A stretch of DNA of 55,183 nt from Enterobacterales bacterium (GCA_015654925.1 JAATFX010000105.1:1-55183), one strand, 5' to 3'. Numbered from the stretch's first letter, positions 9,229 to 20,086 are shown. The notes: generated from the letters alone by a model not told the origin. Program-made: numbers and translations.

Positions 9229-11181
9229 TTATCCGCCGGCGGCCGGTTTACGCGGCGCTTTCGGCGCCGCCCGCTTATTTCTGGCGCCCTTGGGTTTGCC
9301 CGCGCCGGTGCCAGAGGCCGCCGGCGGCAACCCGCGCAGCGACGCAGGCGCCGGCTGCCGGCGCGCCTGCTGGATCAGGCTATGCAACGTATCGGTCAAC
9401 GGTTGCATAAAATCCTGATAGCGGCACTGCTTTTCGCTGATTTTGGTTAAGGTCGCCTCCCAATGGGCGGTCATATCGGGTAGTGCCGCGCTCTCCGGCA
9501 GCGCATGGATCAGTCCGCGGCCGGTGGGGCTGGAAAGAATATTCCGGCCTTTTTTATACAGAAACCCGCGGGTAAACAGCAATTCGATAATCCCGGCCCG
9601 GGTCGCTTCGGTGCCCAGGCCGTCGGTGGCGCGCAGGATTTTTTTCAGTTCTTTATCCTGGACAAAACGCGCGATGCCGGTCATGGCGGACAGCAGCGTG
9701 GCATCGTTAAAAGGTCTGGGAGGCTGGGTCTCGCGGGAAACCACTTCGCCGGACTCGCACAGCAATTCATCCCCTTTCGCCACCACCGGCAGCGGCGTGC
9801 CGTCATTCTCTTCATCGCGCTCTTTGCCGCCCAGCAAACTGCGCCAGCCGGCCTCGGCCAAAAACCGCGCCTTGGCGACAAACTTGCCGCCGGCGATATC
9901 CAAATTGATGGTGCAGCGCCGGAATACCGCATCGGCACAAAATTGCATTAGATATTGCCGCGCCACCAGCCCGTACACATGCTGCTCATTTTCGGTCAGC
10001 GACGTTTTACCGGCGCGGGCGGTGGGAATGATGGCATGGTGGGCGTCGACTTTCTTATCATCCCAGCAGCGATTTTTCTGGGTGGTGGTCAGCGCGGCCT
10101 GCGCCATCAAATCGGGCTGATGGGCATTGATGGCGTTTAATACCGCCTGGCGCCCGGCGAAATGTTCTTCCGGCAGATAACGACAGTCCGAACGGGGATA
10201 GGTAATTAATTTATGCGTCTCGTACAGGCGCTGGCAGACGTCCAGCACCTGCTGCGCGCTGAGCCCATAACGCCTGGCCGCTTCGATTTGCAGGGTGGAC
10301 AACGAGAACGGCAGCGGCGGAATGTCGGCCTCCTGCTTATCCTGATACAACGTTACCCGCGCGGGCTGTCCGGCGATACGGGCGACCACGTGGTCCGCCA
10401 GCGAACGATGCAGCAGCCGCCCTTCCTCGTCCTGGTAGGATTCGCAGGCCTCGCTGGGCACCCACAGCGCCACGAAACGTTCCTGCGCCGGCGTCACGAT
10501 ATGGGCCTTGACTTCAAAATAGGTTTTGGGGACGAAATTTTCAATATCTTCGTCCCGCTTGACCACCAGCCCCAGCACCGGCGTTTGCACCCGCCCCACG
10601 GATAATACGCCCTGATATCCGGCATTGCGCCCGAGCAGGGTATAGGCGCGGGTCATATTAATGCCGTATAGCCAATCGGCCCGGGCGCGCGCCAGCGCCG
10701 ATACGCACAGGGGAATAAATTCGCGGTTTTCACGCAGGCGCGAAATAGCCTTGCTCACGGCCTGGGGATTAAGATCGTTAACCAGGCAGCGCTTGGCGTT
10801 GCGGCGCTTATCCCCGGCCAGGGCCAGGTAGTCGAGCACTTCATCCACCAACAGCTGCCCCTCGCGATCGGGGTCGCCGGCATGAATCACTTCCGTGGCC
10901 TCGGCCAGCAGTTTTTTTACCACGTTAAGCTGTTTGAGAACGGACGGCCGCGGCTGCAATTGCCATTTTTCCGGCACGATGGGCAAGTCCGCCAGCGACC
11001 AGCGGGCATAACGCCCGTCATAGGCATCGGGCTGCGCCTGCTCCAGCAGATGGCCGATACACCAGGTCACGACATGATCCGCGCCGCAGGCGATAAACCC
11101 GTCGCCACGGCGGTGGGGTTGCGGCAGCACATCGGCAATGGCTCGCGCCAGACTGGGCTTTTCAGCGATATAAAGCTGCAT
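9229..11181 (-). CDS. topB: DNA topoisomerase III
   Basis: TopB is a type IA topoisomerase that decatenates replication intermediates and works with RecQ. The 650-residue protein starts [20 protein letters not shown] (TOPRIM domain, with the GDPDREGQ metal motif at 102-109) and has the active-site tyrosine Y328 in ITYPRSD, exactly as in E. coli. The C-terminal tail is basic and rich in Ala, Gly, Pro and Lys, likely for DNA or protein contact. I chose the ATG at 11181; the preceding GTG codon adds one residue only. Upstream lies ydjA in the same direction, without the selD gene that separates them in E. coli. Confidence 0.98.
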   Translation of the reverse strand: MQLYIAEKPSLARAIADVLPQPHRRGDGFIACGADHVVTWCIGHLLEQAQPDAYDGRYARWSLADLPIVPEKWQLQPRPSVLKQLNVVKKLLAEATEVIHAGDPDREGQLLVDEVLDYLALAGDKRRNAKRCLVNDLNPQAVSKAISRLRENREFIPLCVSALARARADWLYGINMTRAYTLLGRNAGYQGVLSVGRVQTPVLGLVVKRDEDIENFVPKTYFEVKAHIVTPAQERFVALWVPSEACESYQDEEGRLLHRSLADHVVARIAGQPARVTLYQDKQEADIPPLPFSLSTLQIEAARRYGLSAQQVLDVCQRLYETHKLITYPRSDCRYLPEEHFAGRQAVLNAINAHQPDLMAQAALTTTQKNRCWDDKKVDAHHAIIPTARAGKTSLTENEQHVYGLVARQYLMQFCADAVFRRCTINLDIAGGKFVAKARFLAEAGWRSLLGGKERDEENDGTPLPVVAKGDELLCESGEVVSRETQPPRPFNDATLLSAMTGIARFVQDKELKKILRATDGLGTEATRAGIIELLFTRGFLYKKGRNILSSPTGRGLIHALPESAALPDMTAHWEATLTKISEKQCRYQDFMQPLTDTLHSLIQQARRQPAPASLRGLPPAASGTGAGKPKGARNKRAAPKAPRKPAAGG

Positions 11182-11308
11182 CACGCACCCTCAAATTTCA
11201 CCCTTACCTCTCCGGCAGGTCTTTATCAGCGGGCAACAGGATACCATCGTTGCGCTTGTCCGGCCACGGGCCGGGGCGGGCAATACATTTACGCGCTATT
11301 CGGCACGG

Positions 11309-11326
11309 CCCGGGGGTGGCCCCGGG
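11309..11326 (-). terminator. GC hairpin after ydjA
   Basis: CCCGGGG-GTGG-CCCCGGG is a perfect 7-base stem with a 4-base loop about 20 bases past the ydjA stop codon. No T run follows, so termination strength is uncertain. Confidence 0.35.
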
Positions 11327-11346
11327 GACATGCCGGGCGAAAAGGC

Positions 11347-11898
11347 TCAGAAATGGCGCACGAAAGGTTCCGTCGCCGGGGGAATTAGCGTGGTGGAGGC
11401 TTTTAACTGCGGTGTGCCCAGATACAGGAAGCCGACGATCTCATCGTGCTCGCGGCAGCCAAAGGCTTGCTTCACCTCGGCCTGGGTCGCCCAAAGACCG
11501 GTGCGCCAGATACCGTTGAACCCTTGCGCCAGGGCGGCCATCTGCATCGCCTGCACCGCGCATCCCGCGGATACCACCTGCTCCCAATGGGGCACTTTGG
11601 TCTGGGTGTCGCACCATGCCAGGACGGCGATAATCATAGGCGCGCGAAAAGGCGTCTTTTTGGCTTTTTCAATACCCTTCTCGTCCATGCCGTTGCTTAA
11701 CGCGCACTGATGCAGCAGTTCGCTAAAACGCGTGCGGCCTTCCCCCTCGATAATCACAAATCGCCAGGGCTGCAGCGTCCCGTGGTCGGGCGCTCGCATG
11801 CCGGCGCGAATGATATTATCCAGACTGTCGCCGGCGGGAGCCGGCTCGGTGAGCCTTGAGGCGGAACGACGGTTTAATAAAAGTTCTAATGCATCCAT
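11347..11898 (-). CDS. ydjA: Nitroreductase-family oxidoreductase YdjA
   Basis: YdjA is a small FMN-binding protein of the nitroreductase family; its natural substrate is unknown. The 183 residues contain the family patterns NRRSASR near the N-terminus (FMN phosphate contact), [12 protein letters not shown] around residue 33, and the [25 protein letters not shown] core. It ends PFVRHF like the E. coli protein. The start at 11898 ([11 protein letters not shown]) is supported by an AGGAG ribosome site and by family length; longer in-frame starts run to 11952. sppA is divergent, 272 bases away. Confidence 0.94.
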   Translation of the reverse strand: MDALELLLNRRSASRLTEPAPAGDSLDNIIRAGMRAPDHGTLQPWRFVIIEGEGRTRFSELLHQCALSNGMDEKGIEKAKKTPFRAPMIIAVLAWCDTQTKVPHWEQVVSAGCAVQAMQMAALAQGFNGIWRTGLWATQAEVKQAFGCREHDEIVGFLYLGTPQLKASTTLIPPATEPFVRHF

Positions 11899-12170
11899 TA
11901 CCTTACTCCTGAGGTTAAGCACTCTTTGGCGCTGGTCGAGGGCTGCGGACACGTTAACTGATGCCCAATGTTGGAAACAGTATGACGCCTTTTAACCCAT
12001 TTTTTTATTATCTTTAATGCTGACTTTTGCCGGGGGGATCTTTAGGATACCTGACATTGCTATCTCATCGGCATTATGGCGAATAATTAGCCGCCCACGC
12101 GTGGATGAATAAGCGCGTCGGGTTGATTTTACATTATGATTCCTGCAAACGTAGTTTTTATGGAGAGCAC

Positions 12171-14021
12171 ATGCGCACATTGTGGCGAATAATATCCGGC
12201 CCCTTCAGGTGGTGCTGGCGTTTGTTGAATTTCATCCGCGAGTTTATCCTCAACCTTTTCCTGATTTTCATCGTTATCGTTTGCGTCGGCATTTATTTGC
12301 AGGTGCATCGTTCCGCACCGGAACCGGGTAAAGGCGCCCTGCTGGTCGATCTGACCGGCGTGGTGGTGGAAAAGCCTTCGGTCAATAATAAAGTCCGGCA
12401 GATCGGCCGCGAAATTTTGGGGGCCTCCAGTAATCGCTTACAGGAAAACTCCCTGTTTGATGTGGTCGACATGCTGCGCCAGGCTAAATCCGACAACAAC
12501 ATCACCGGCCTGGTACTCTCTTTGAAGGATTTCGCGGGCACGGATCAAACCTCGCTGCAATATATCGGCAAGGCCCTGCGCGAATTCCGCGACAGCGGCA
12601 AACCCATCTATGCCGTGGGCGACAGCTACAATCAGGCGCAATACTATCTGGCGAGCTTCGCCAATAAAATCTATCTCACCCCGCAGGGCGCGGTGGATTT
12701 GCACGGGCTGGCCACCAATAATCTTTACTACAAATCGTTGCTGGATAAATTAAAAGTCAATACCCATATTTTCCGGGTCGGTACCTATAAATCCGCAGTG
12801 GAACCGTTCCTGCGCGATGATATGTCGCCCGCGGCCCGGGACGCGGATACCCGCTGGCTCGGCCAGCTGTGGCAGCACTATCTCGATACCGTCGCCGCCA
12901 ATCGGCAAATCACCCCGCAACAGCTATTCCCCGGCGCGCAAACCATGCTGGCGGATCTGCAAGCGGTGGACGGCGACACGGCCCAGTTCGCCCTGCATAA
13001 TAAGTGGGTGGACACCGTGGCCTCGCGTTTCGCCATAGAAACCGAAATGACCAAGGCGTTCGGCTGGAACAAACAGAAAAATGCGTTCAACGCGGTCAGC
13101 ATCTATGACTACCATATGAAACCGCAGCCGGATAAAGGCGGCGAAATAGCGGTAATCTTTGCTAACGGCGCCATCATCGACGGGCCGGAAACCCCGGGAT
13201 CGGTCGGCGGCGACACTACCGCCGGCCAAATCCGCGATGCCCGGCTCGATCCGGCCATCAAGGCCATTGTTTTTCGCGTCAATAGCCCCGGAGGCAGCGT
13301 CAGCGCCTCCGAGCTTATCCGTTCCGAGCTGGAATCGGCCCGCGCGGCGGGCAAACCGGTAGTGGTTTCCATGGGCGGCATGGCCGCGTCCGGCGGCTAT
13401 TGGATCGCCACCCCGGCCAATTACATTATCGCCAGTTCCAGCACCCTGACCGGCTCGATTGGCATCTTCGGGGTGATCAATACTTTCGAGGATACCTTGG
13501 GCAGCGTCGGCGTCCATACCGACGGCGTCGCCACCTCGCCGTTGGCCGATTTGTCGATAACCAAGGCCTTGCCGCCGGCGTTTTCGCAAATGATGCAGCT
13601 CAACATCGAAAACGGTTATAAAAACTTTATTACGCTGGTGGGCAAAGCCCGGAATAAATCGCCGGAAGACGTGGATAAAATCGCCCAGGGGCATGTCTGG
13701 GTCGGCAGCGATGCCAAAACCAACGGGTTGGTGGACCAACTCGGCGATTTTGACGATGCCGTGGCCAAGGCCGCCGAACTGGCGAAATTGGATCAATACC
13801 ATTTGAACTGGTATATCGAGGAACCCAGCCTGATCGATCTGGTCTTGTCCCAAACCAGCGCGTCGATCTATGCCCGCCTGCCGGCGATGATCCAGGCGTT
13901 CCTGCCGGTGCCCTCCAGCCAGATCTCCGCCCTGTTCAACACGCAGCCCGGCCTGTTCGCTCATCTTAATGACCCGCAAAACCGCTACGCCTATTGCTTG
14001 TCCTGCGGGGACATTCAATAA
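12171..14021 (+). CDS. sppA: Protease IV, signal peptide peptidase
   Basis: SppA is an inner-membrane serine protease that digests cleaved signal peptides, facing the periplasm. The 616-residue protein has an N-terminal membrane anchor (about 25-45) and two tandem peptidase S49 domains. The catalytic lysine is K207 in VGTYKSAVEPF and the serine is S407 in GGMAASGGYW, two residues off the E. coli numbering. The ATG at 12171 follows a GGAG site and gives MRTLWRIISG like E. coli; the frame upstream is not conserved. ansA follows 140 bases downstream after a long hairpin. Confidence 0.97.
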   Translation: MRTLWRIISGPFRWCWRLLNFIREFILNLFLIFIVIVCVGIYLQVHRSAPEPGKGALLVDLTGVVVEKPSVNNKVRQIGREILGASSNRLQENSLFDVVDMLRQAKSDNNITGLVLSLKDFAGTDQTSLQYIGKALREFRDSGKPIYAVGDSYNQAQYYLASFANKIYLTPQGAVDLHGLATNNLYYKSLLDKLKVNTHIFRVGTYKSAVEPFLRDDMSPAARDADTRWLGQLWQHYLDTVAANRQITPQQLFPGAQTMLADLQAVDGDTAQFALHNKWVDTVASRFAIETEMTKAFGWNKQKNAFNAVSIYDYHMKPQPDKGGEIAVIFANGAIIDGPETPGSVGGDTTAGQIRDARLDPAIKAIVFRVNSPGGSVSASELIRSELESARAAGKPVVVSMGGMAASGGYWIATPANYIIASSSTLTGSIGIFGVINTFEDTLGSVGVHTDGVATSPLADLSITKALPPAFSQMMQLNIENGYKNFITLVGKARNKSPEDVDKIAQGHVWVGSDAKTNGLVDQLGDFDDAVAKAAELAKLDQYHLNWYIEEPSLIDLVLSQTSASIYARLPAMIQAFLPVPSSQISALFNTQPGLFAHLNDPQNRYAYCLSCGDIQ

Positions 14022-14042
14022 GCCAAGCGGCTAAACGCTCCC

Positions 14043-14076
14043 CCCGGTTACCGTCTTGTCCAGGTCGGTAACCGGG
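14043..14076 (+). terminator. Hairpin after sppA
   Basis: CCCGGTTACC and GGTAACCGGG form a perfect 10-base stem with a 14-base loop, 21 bases past the sppA stop. No T run follows. It may act as a terminator, a pause site or an mRNA 3' end stabiliser. Confidence 0.45.
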
Positions 14077-14161
14077 CCCCGCGGCCGCTGACAAACCCAA
14101 CTGGTTTTATTGGCATTAAACCGTATAATTACCCCTATTGCCCCGTCAACCCCATCCTCCC

Positions 14162-15223
14162 ATGCCAAAAAAATCCATTTATGTAGCCTATACCGGCGGC
14201 ACCATCGGTATGCAACGCTCTGATAACGGCTATGTTCCGGTATCGGGACATTTACAACGCCAACTGGCGCTGATGCCCGAATTTTACCGGCCGGAAATGC
14301 CCGATTTTACCGTGCACGAATATGCGCCGCTCATCGACTCCTCGGACATGACCCCCGACGACTGGCGGCATATCGCCCAGGATGTGGCCGAAAACTACCA
14401 CCTCTACGATGGTTTTGTGATTTTACACGGCACCGATACCATGGCGTTCACCGCATCGGCGCTGTCGTTTATGCTGGAAAACCTCAACAAACCGGTTATT
14501 GTCACCGGTTCGCAGATCCCGCTGGAACAGCTGCGCTCGGATGGCCAGACCAACCTGCTTAACGCGCTCTACCTGGCGGCAAACTATCCGGTCAACGAGG
14601 TGACGCTGTTTTTCAATAATAAAATGTTGCGCGGCAACCGCGCCACCAAAGCGCACGCCGACGGCTTTGACGCCTTTGCGTCGCCCAATTTGCCGCCGCT
14701 GCTGGAAGCGGGCATTCATATCCGCCGCATCGTCCCGCCGATTCCCCATCACGAAGGGGCAGAACTGATTGTCCACCCTATTACCCCGCAGCCGGTGGGA
14801 GTGGTAACGCTCTATCCCGGCATTTCCGCCGATGTGGTGGGTAACTTTTTGCGCCAGCCGGTTAAGGCGCTGATCCTGCGGTCCTATGGCGTGGGGAATG
14901 CCCCCCAGCATCCGGCGCTGCTTAACGAACTTAAACAGGCCGTCGATCGCGGCAGCGTGGTGGTGAATTTGACTCAATGTTTTTCCGGCCGGGTCGATAT
15001 GGGAGGATATGCCACCGGCAACGCCCTGGCGCGGGCGGGGGTAATCAGCGGCTTTGATATGACGGTGGAGGCGACGCTGACCAAGCTGCACTTTCTACTC
15101 AGTAAACAGTTACCGAGTACGCCGTTGGCAAACCAGCCGCGACCGGACCAGACCTTGACCGCCGACGATATCCGCCGGCTAATGCAGCAGGATTTACGCG
15201 GGGAGTTAACCGCAAACGACTAA
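14162..15223 (+). CDS. ansA: Cytoplasmic L-asparaginase I
   Basis: AnsA hydrolyses L-asparagine to aspartate and ammonia in the cytoplasm; it is the low-affinity, constitutive enzyme. The 353-residue protein has the two nucleophile-threonine motifs of the family, YTGGTIG near residue 10 and ILHGTDTM near residue 90, and the late NLTQC/GGYATGNAL block. It is about 15 residues longer than the E. coli enzyme because of a C-terminal extension around NQPRPDQTL. I chose the start at 14162 (MPKKSIYVAYTGG) from alignment; the frame opens earlier at 14138. pncA starts 13 bases after the stop, so the two amidohydrolases are co-transcribed. Confidence 0.96.
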   Translation: MPKKSIYVAYTGGTIGMQRSDNGYVPVSGHLQRQLALMPEFYRPEMPDFTVHEYAPLIDSSDMTPDDWRHIAQDVAENYHLYDGFVILHGTDTMAFTASALSFMLENLNKPVIVTGSQIPLEQLRSDGQTNLLNALYLAANYPVNEVTLFFNNKMLRGNRATKAHADGFDAFASPNLPPLLEAGIHIRRIVPPIPHHEGAELIVHPITPQPVGVVTLYPGISADVVGNFLRQPVKALILRSYGVGNAPQHPALLNELKQAVDRGSVVVNLTQCFSGRVDMGGYATGNALARAGVISGFDMTVEATLTKLHFLLSKQLPSTPLANQPRPDQTLTADDIRRLMQQDLRGELTAND

Positions 15224-15236
15224 GCTGGAGCATCCC

Positions 15237-15881
15237 ATGAGCAGAGCTTTATTGCTGATCGACTTACAAAATGATTTTTGTCCCGGCGGGGCCCTGGCGG
15301 TGCCCGAAGGCGACAGGGTTATCGCGGTGGCCAATCGGGCGATGGAATGCTGCCGGGAGGCGACCATTCCCGTAGTGGCGTCCCTTGACTGGCACCCGCG
15401 CAATCACGGCAGTTTTGCCGTCAATGCCGGCCATGAAGCGGGCAGTGCCGGCATCCTCGACGGCCTGCCCCAGATATGGTGGCCGGTGCACTGCGTCCAG
15501 CACACGCCGGGCGCGCAGTTGCATCCCCGGCTTAACCACGGGGGGATCGACAAACGCGTCTACAAAGGCCTGCGGGCGGAAATCGACAGCTACAGCGCTT
15601 TTTTCGATAACGGGCACCGCCGGCAAACCGAATTGGACGACTGGCTGCGCGCGCGGGACGTCGACCATTTGACGGTGATGGGGCTGGCAACCGATTATTG
15701 CGTGAAATTTACCGTGCTGGACGCGCTGTCGCTGGGTTATGCCGTCGACGTGATTACCGACGGGTGCCGCGGGGTAAACCTGGCGCCCGCCGATAGCGAC
15801 CAGGCGCTGGAGGACATGCATCATCGCGGGGCTACGCTGATGACTGTGGATGAGTTCGCCGCCAGCCTGGCCCGGTCCTAA
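15237..15881 (+). CDS. pncA: Nicotinamidase
   Basis: PncA deamidates nicotinamide to nicotinate in NAD salvage and activates pyrazinamide. The 214-residue protein is an isochorismatase-fold hydrolase. Seen: D9 in LIDLQNDF, the metal-binding DWHPRNHGSF stretch, the lysine in YKGLR and the catalytic cysteine in ATDYCVKFTVLDA. The ATG at 15237 follows a GGAG. It sits directly behind ansA as in E. coli. The next gene, yeaC, is convergent with only 28 bases between them. Confidence 0.95.
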   Translation: MSRALLLIDLQNDFCPGGALAVPEGDRVIAVANRAMECCREATIPVVASLDWHPRNHGSFAVNAGHEAGSAGILDGLPQIWWPVHCVQHTPGAQLHPRLNHGGIDKRVYKGLRAEIDSYSAFFDNGHRRQTELDDWLRARDVDHLTVMGLATDYCVKFTVLDALSLGYAVDVITDGCRGVNLAPADSDQALEDMHHRGATLMTVDEFAASLARS

Positions 15882-15909
15882 AGCACGACACGGTGGGCGC
15901 CGCGGCGTT

Positions 15910-16188
15910 TTATTGCGGTTTAAAGCGCACTATCGGCTGCGGCTGTCCGTCAAGCTCATCGAGCAGTTGCCGCTTGCTCTTCATGACGATCTGGCCGTCG
16001 GTGCCGATGCTCATATGCTCCGGCTGATGATTATGGCGCGCTTGCCATAACATCACCATTTGCAGGCAATTCTCCCGCTGCTCCGCGGTTAACGCCACGC
16101 CGTCGGGCCATTTTCCCAGCTCCACCGCCGTCTTTAACCGTTCATAGATGTCCGGCGTCAAATTCGCCATCAGCGCATCAATATCCAT
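15910..16188 (-). CDS. yeaC: DUF1315 protein YeaC
   Basis: YeaC is a small conserved protein of unknown function, found almost always next to msrB. The 92 residues carry the family core ELGKWPDGVALT, ENCLQMVMLWQARHN and the lysine-rich VMKSKRQL. The start at 16188 gives MDIDALMANL, aligning with E. coli YeaC; an in-frame ATG at 16203 would add five residues and cannot be excluded, as neither has a clear ribosome site. It lies 161 bases downstream of msrB in the same direction, so it is probably the second gene of that operon. Confidence 0.9.
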   Translation of the reverse strand: MDIDALMANLTPDIYERLKTAVELGKWPDGVALTAEQRENCLQMVMLWQARHNHQPEHMSIGTDGQIVMKSKRQLLDELDGQPQPIVRFKPQ

Positions 16189-16349
16189 AAGTACAGAATC
16201 CATAAGAACCGGTCACGATAAATCCCACGATAAAATCCCCAATAAATTCCATACGGACGAATAATTTGCTGAATCGTTAAAGCGCCATGCGTCGCAACGC
16301 GGCCGCCGTCGCCCATGCCACCGGCGGCGCAGCGGGCCGGACCGGCAGG

Positions 16350-16763
16350 CTAACCGGCGATTTCTTCGCCATTATCCTGATCTTTAAAGCGCAGCGAGGC
16401 GGAGTTGACGCAAAAGCGCGCCCCCCCGGGCTGCGGGCCGTCTGGGAACACATGGCCCAAATGCGCATCGCAATTACCGCAGCGAATCTCCACGCGGTGC
16501 ATGCCGTGGGAATTATCATCCAAGTAGCGGATGGCGGTATCGTTTATCGGCTCGTAAAAGCTCGGCCAACCGCATCCGGAGTCATATTTTGTTGCAGAAA
16601 AAAACAGCGGCGCATTACAGCACAGACAATGGTATTGGCCGGTGCGCTTATTTTCCAATAGCTTACCGCTATAAGGCGGCTCGGTGCCCCTCTCCTGCGT
16701 GACGTGGCGCTGCATGTCGGTTAAGGAATCGGGCGTGAACGTGGTGGAATCATTTTTAGCCAT
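16350..16763 (-). CDS. msrB: Peptide-methionine (R)-S-oxide reductase
   Basis: MsrB reduces the R form of methionine sulfoxide in proteins, repairing oxidative damage. The 137-residue protein has the two zinc-binding pairs CLCC (about 46-49) and CGNC (about 95-98), the WPSF substrate motif, and the catalytic cysteine in [11 protein letters not shown]. This is the cysteine form of the enzyme, not selenocysteine. It diverges from gapA; the 350 bases between them hold a strong CRP-like site. yeaC follows downstream. Confidence 0.96.
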   Translation of the reverse strand: MAKNDSTTFTPDSLTDMQRHVTQERGTEPPYSGKLLENKRTGQYHCLCCNAPLFFSATKYDSGCGWPSFYEPINDTAIRYLDDNSHGMHRVEIRCGNCDAHLGHVFPDGPQPGGARFCVNSASLRFKDQDNGEEIAG

Positions 16764-16885
16764 AAGTGCGATTCTCTGCCGATTGATGAATAAATACAGG
16801 TTTAAAACAGCTTATTATAACAAATAATTAACAACGCTGAAGTGATTTTTAGCTTAAACTAGGTGACGAGAAACAACGTGAGCGG

Positions 16886-16909
16886 TAAGTGTGATACACA
16901 TCACACTTA
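16886..16909. promoter_or_regulatory. CRP-type binding site between msrB and gapA
   Basis: A 24-bp inverted repeat with perfect 10-base arms carries the CRP half-sites TGTGA (16890-16894 region) and TCACA separated by six bases, with AAG and CTT flanks. It matches the CRP consensus closely. It lies about 150 bases upstream of the proximal gapA promoter and closer to msrB, so it may serve a distal gapA promoter, msrB or both. Confidence 0.75.
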
Positions 16910-17042
16910 CCTGCCAGGTGCGGTTTACATGGTGGGCCATCGCCCCCATATAATTTGTAGCACCGCGGGTAGCGGAACGAACAATTAACGTTCAAAAGGT
17001 GTGATTGGGTTTGATTTTTAGCAATAATTGACACGATTCCGC

Positions 17043-17070
17043 TTGACGCTGCGTGAGGTTTTTGTAAGTT
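17043..17070 (+). promoter_or_regulatory. Proximal gapA promoter
   Basis: TTGACG (17043-17048) and TAAGTT (17065-17070) are spaced by 16 bases, and the surrounding sequence closely follows the E. coli gapA P1 region as I recall it. A second TTGACA near 17028 may belong to another promoter; gapA has several in E. coli. Confidence 0.5.
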
Positions 17071-17101
17071 TACAAGCAACCTTTTATTCACTATTAAATA
17101 G

Positions 17102-18112
<1,011 letters not shown>

Positions 18113-18134
18113 TTTCGATAACAAGTGACTGATG

Positions 18135-18162
18135 GGGCGACAGCAATGTCGCCCTTTTTTTT
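18135..18162 (+). terminator. gapA Rho-independent terminator
   Basis: GGGCGACA-GCAA-TGTCGCCC forms a perfect 8-base stem with a GCAA tetraloop (18135-18154), followed by eight T residues. It lies 22 bases past the gapA stop. Confidence 0.92.
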
Positions 18163-18194
18163 GACTCACATTAACAACTCAAGAAGGCCCAACC

Positions 18195-19067
18195 ATGCAC
18201 GACTCTGTTTTTGCGTTACCCGTCAAAGAGCAGCTGTCCCCTGCGATCAGCCTGCGTCAACTGGATGAATTGCCGGTTATCGTTATCGATCACCCCAAGG
18301 TAAAAGCCGCCGTTACGTTACAGGGCGCCCATCTGATTGCCTGGCGACCTGCCGGTGAACAAGCGGTGTTGTGGTTAAGTGATATCAGTGATTTTAAAGA
18401 TGGCGTGGCGATCCGTGGCGGCGTGCCGATCTGCTGGCCCTGGTTTGGCAAAGTCGCCAGCCCCAATCACGGTTTTGCCCGTATTTTACCTTGGCAACTG
18501 GCGGTGCATGAGGAAGATGACCAACAGATCACCCTGAGCCTGACCCTGCGCGACAGCGCCGTCACCGAGCAATATTGGCCAAAACCCTTCGCCCTGAGCG
18601 CCACGTATATCCTGGGCCAAACCTGTAGCATTGAGATTGAAGCCCAGGGTGATTTCCAAAATACCACCGCCCTGCACAGCTATTTTAATATCGCCGATAT
18701 TGCCGATATCAGCGTGGGCGGCCTGGGCGATAGCTATATCGATAAGGTCAATGGCGGCGTCACCGCGCACCAGGAAGGCGATGTCACATTCAATGGGGAA
18801 GTGGATCGGGTCTATACCCAGCCGCAGGACGTCAGCCTGATAAACGATCGGGGCAATAAGCGCATCATTGAAGTCCATCATCACAACCACAGCGATGTGG
18901 TGGCCTGGAATCCGGGTGCGGAATTAGCCCGTAAAATGAGCGACGTTTCCGATGAGGGATACAAAACCTACGTTTGCGTGGAAACCGCGCGCGTGAACGA
19001 ACTGCTGGTGGCCACCCCGTCGGCGCCGGCCAAACTGTCCCAGAAGATTGTCGTACGCAAAGCCTGA
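18195..19067 (+). CDS. yeaD: D-hexose-6-phosphate epimerase-like protein YeaD
   Basis: YeaD belongs to the aldose-1-epimerase-like family of hexose-6-phosphate mutarotases, which interconvert the alpha and beta anomers of glucose-6-phosphate and related sugars. The 290 residues show the family landmarks GAHLIAWRP, IRGGVPICWPWFG (residues about 77-89), NHGFAR, LHSYFN with the catalytic His, and VVAWNPG. The ATG at 18195 follows AAGAAGG. Its place right after gapA is conserved in enterobacteria and fits a role in glycolytic sugar phosphate handling. Confidence 0.93.
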   Translation: MHDSVFALPVKEQLSPAISLRQLDELPVIVIDHPKVKAAVTLQGAHLIAWRPAGEQAVLWLSDISDFKDGVAIRGGVPICWPWFGKVASPNHGFARILPWQLAVHEEDDQQITLSLTLRDSAVTEQYWPKPFALSATYILGQTCSIEIEAQGDFQNTTALHSYFNIADIADISVGGLGDSYIDKVNGGVTAHQEGDVTFNGEVDRVYTQPQDVSLINDRGNKRIIEVHHHNHSDVVAWNPGAELARKMSDVSDEGYKTYVCVETARVNELLVATPSAPAKLSQKIVVRKA

Positions 19068-19140
19068 TAAGGTAGGCGATTACGGGCGTGGGCCGGAACG
19101 ATACCGACGCCACTCCCGTTTAGCTCAACGCCTCAGCGGA

Positions 19141-19995
19141 TCACACTATATCGAGATGGGTTTTACGCTGCGGCGCGGGGAACGCCTGATTTAACGCCTG
19201 CAACTGCGCTTCGCTCAGTTCGACGGCCAGCGCACCGGCGTTTTCTTTCACATGAGGCTGGCTGCCGGCTTTAGGAATGGCTATCACGCCGGGTTTACTG
19301 ATTACCCACGCCAATAGCACCTGCGCGGCGCTAATGCCAAGATCTTGCGCAATGCGCGACACGACCTGGCTTTCCATCAAACCGTTGCGTAATTTGCCGG
19401 CCTGCGCCAGCGGGCAATACGCCATTACCGGCAGCGAGCGGCGCTGGCACCATGGCAGCAAATCATATTCAATCCCGCGCGACGCCAGGTGATAAAGTAC
19501 CTGATCGGTCATGCAGGCGCTTCCCCCGGGCAGCGACCACAGCTCCTCCATATCGGCCACGTCCAGGTTCGACACGCCCCAGCGCTTGATTTTCCCCGCC
19601 TGCTGCAATTGCTCCATGGCGCTGATGGTATCGGCCAGGGGAATGCCGCCGCGCCAATGCAGCAAATAAAGATCGAGATAATCGGTTTGCAGGCGGCGCA
19701 GGCTATTTTCGCAGGCGGTTATCGCCTTTTGGCCGCCGGCATTTTGCGGATATACTTTCGACACCAGAAACGCTTCAGCGCGGCGTCCGCTGATGGCTTG
19801 GCCGACGACTTTTTCCGCGCCGCCATCGGCGTACATTTCCGCCGTATCAATCAGGGTCAGGCCCAGATCAAGGCCATATCGCAGGGCGCTCACTTCGCTG
19901 GCGGTATCGCCGGATCGCTCGCCCATATACCACGTGCCCTGGCCTATCGCCGGCACGCCCTGCCCGTCGGGGAAAAATACCTGTTTGCTGGCCAT
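19141..19995 (-). CDS. yeaE: Aldo/keto reductase YeaE
   Basis: YeaE is an NADPH-dependent aldo/keto reductase; the E. coli protein reduces methylglyoxal. The 284-residue protein has the catalytic tetrad in LIDTAEMY (Asp and Tyr), VSKVYP (Lys) and YLLHWRG (His), and a C-terminal coenzyme motif VIAIPKAGS. The ATG at 19995 follows AGGAGGAG on the minus strand and is well supported. It lies downstream of mipA in the same direction, with a 28-base inverted repeat between them. Confidence 0.94.
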   Translation of the reverse strand: MASKQVFFPDGQGVPAIGQGTWYMGERSGDTASEVSALRYGLDLGLTLIDTAEMYADGGAEKVVGQAISGRRAEAFLVSKVYPQNAGGQKAITACENSLRRLQTDYLDLYLLHWRGGIPLADTISAMEQLQQAGKIKRWGVSNLDVADMEELWSLPGGSACMTDQVLYHLASRGIEYDLLPWCQRRSLPVMAYCPLAQAGKLRNGLMESQVVSRIAQDLGISAAQVLLAWVISKPGVIAIPKAGSQPHVKENAGALAVELSEAQLQALNQAFPAPQRKTHLDIV

Positions 19996-20036
19996 TACTC
20001 CTCCTCGTTATGCTAAATTACCGCCAACGCACTGTA

Positions 20037-20064
20037 TTGGTGCAAACGAAGCCATTTGCACCAA
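20037..20064 (-). terminator. Hairpin between mipA and yeaE
   Basis: TTGGTGCAAA and TTTGCACCAA form a perfect 10-base stem with an 8-base loop, 22 bases past the mipA stop. No T run follows. It may end or attenuate mipA transcription before yeaE. Confidence 0.5.
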
Positions 20065-20086
20065 ACCGGTTCGGGGCACGCACCCT

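Noticed and set aside
12924..14018. A 364-codon open frame on the minus strand opposite sppA.
   Set aside because: It lies entirely within sppA, whose catalytic residues and length are intact; the antisense peptide has no recognisable domain and results from GC-rich codon bias.
20037..20064. NtrC-like enhancer between mipA and yeaE.
   Set aside because: The arms run GGTGC...GCACC, the opposite of the NtrC order GCACC...GGTGC, and the site is downstream of mipA, so a terminator-type hairpin is more likely.
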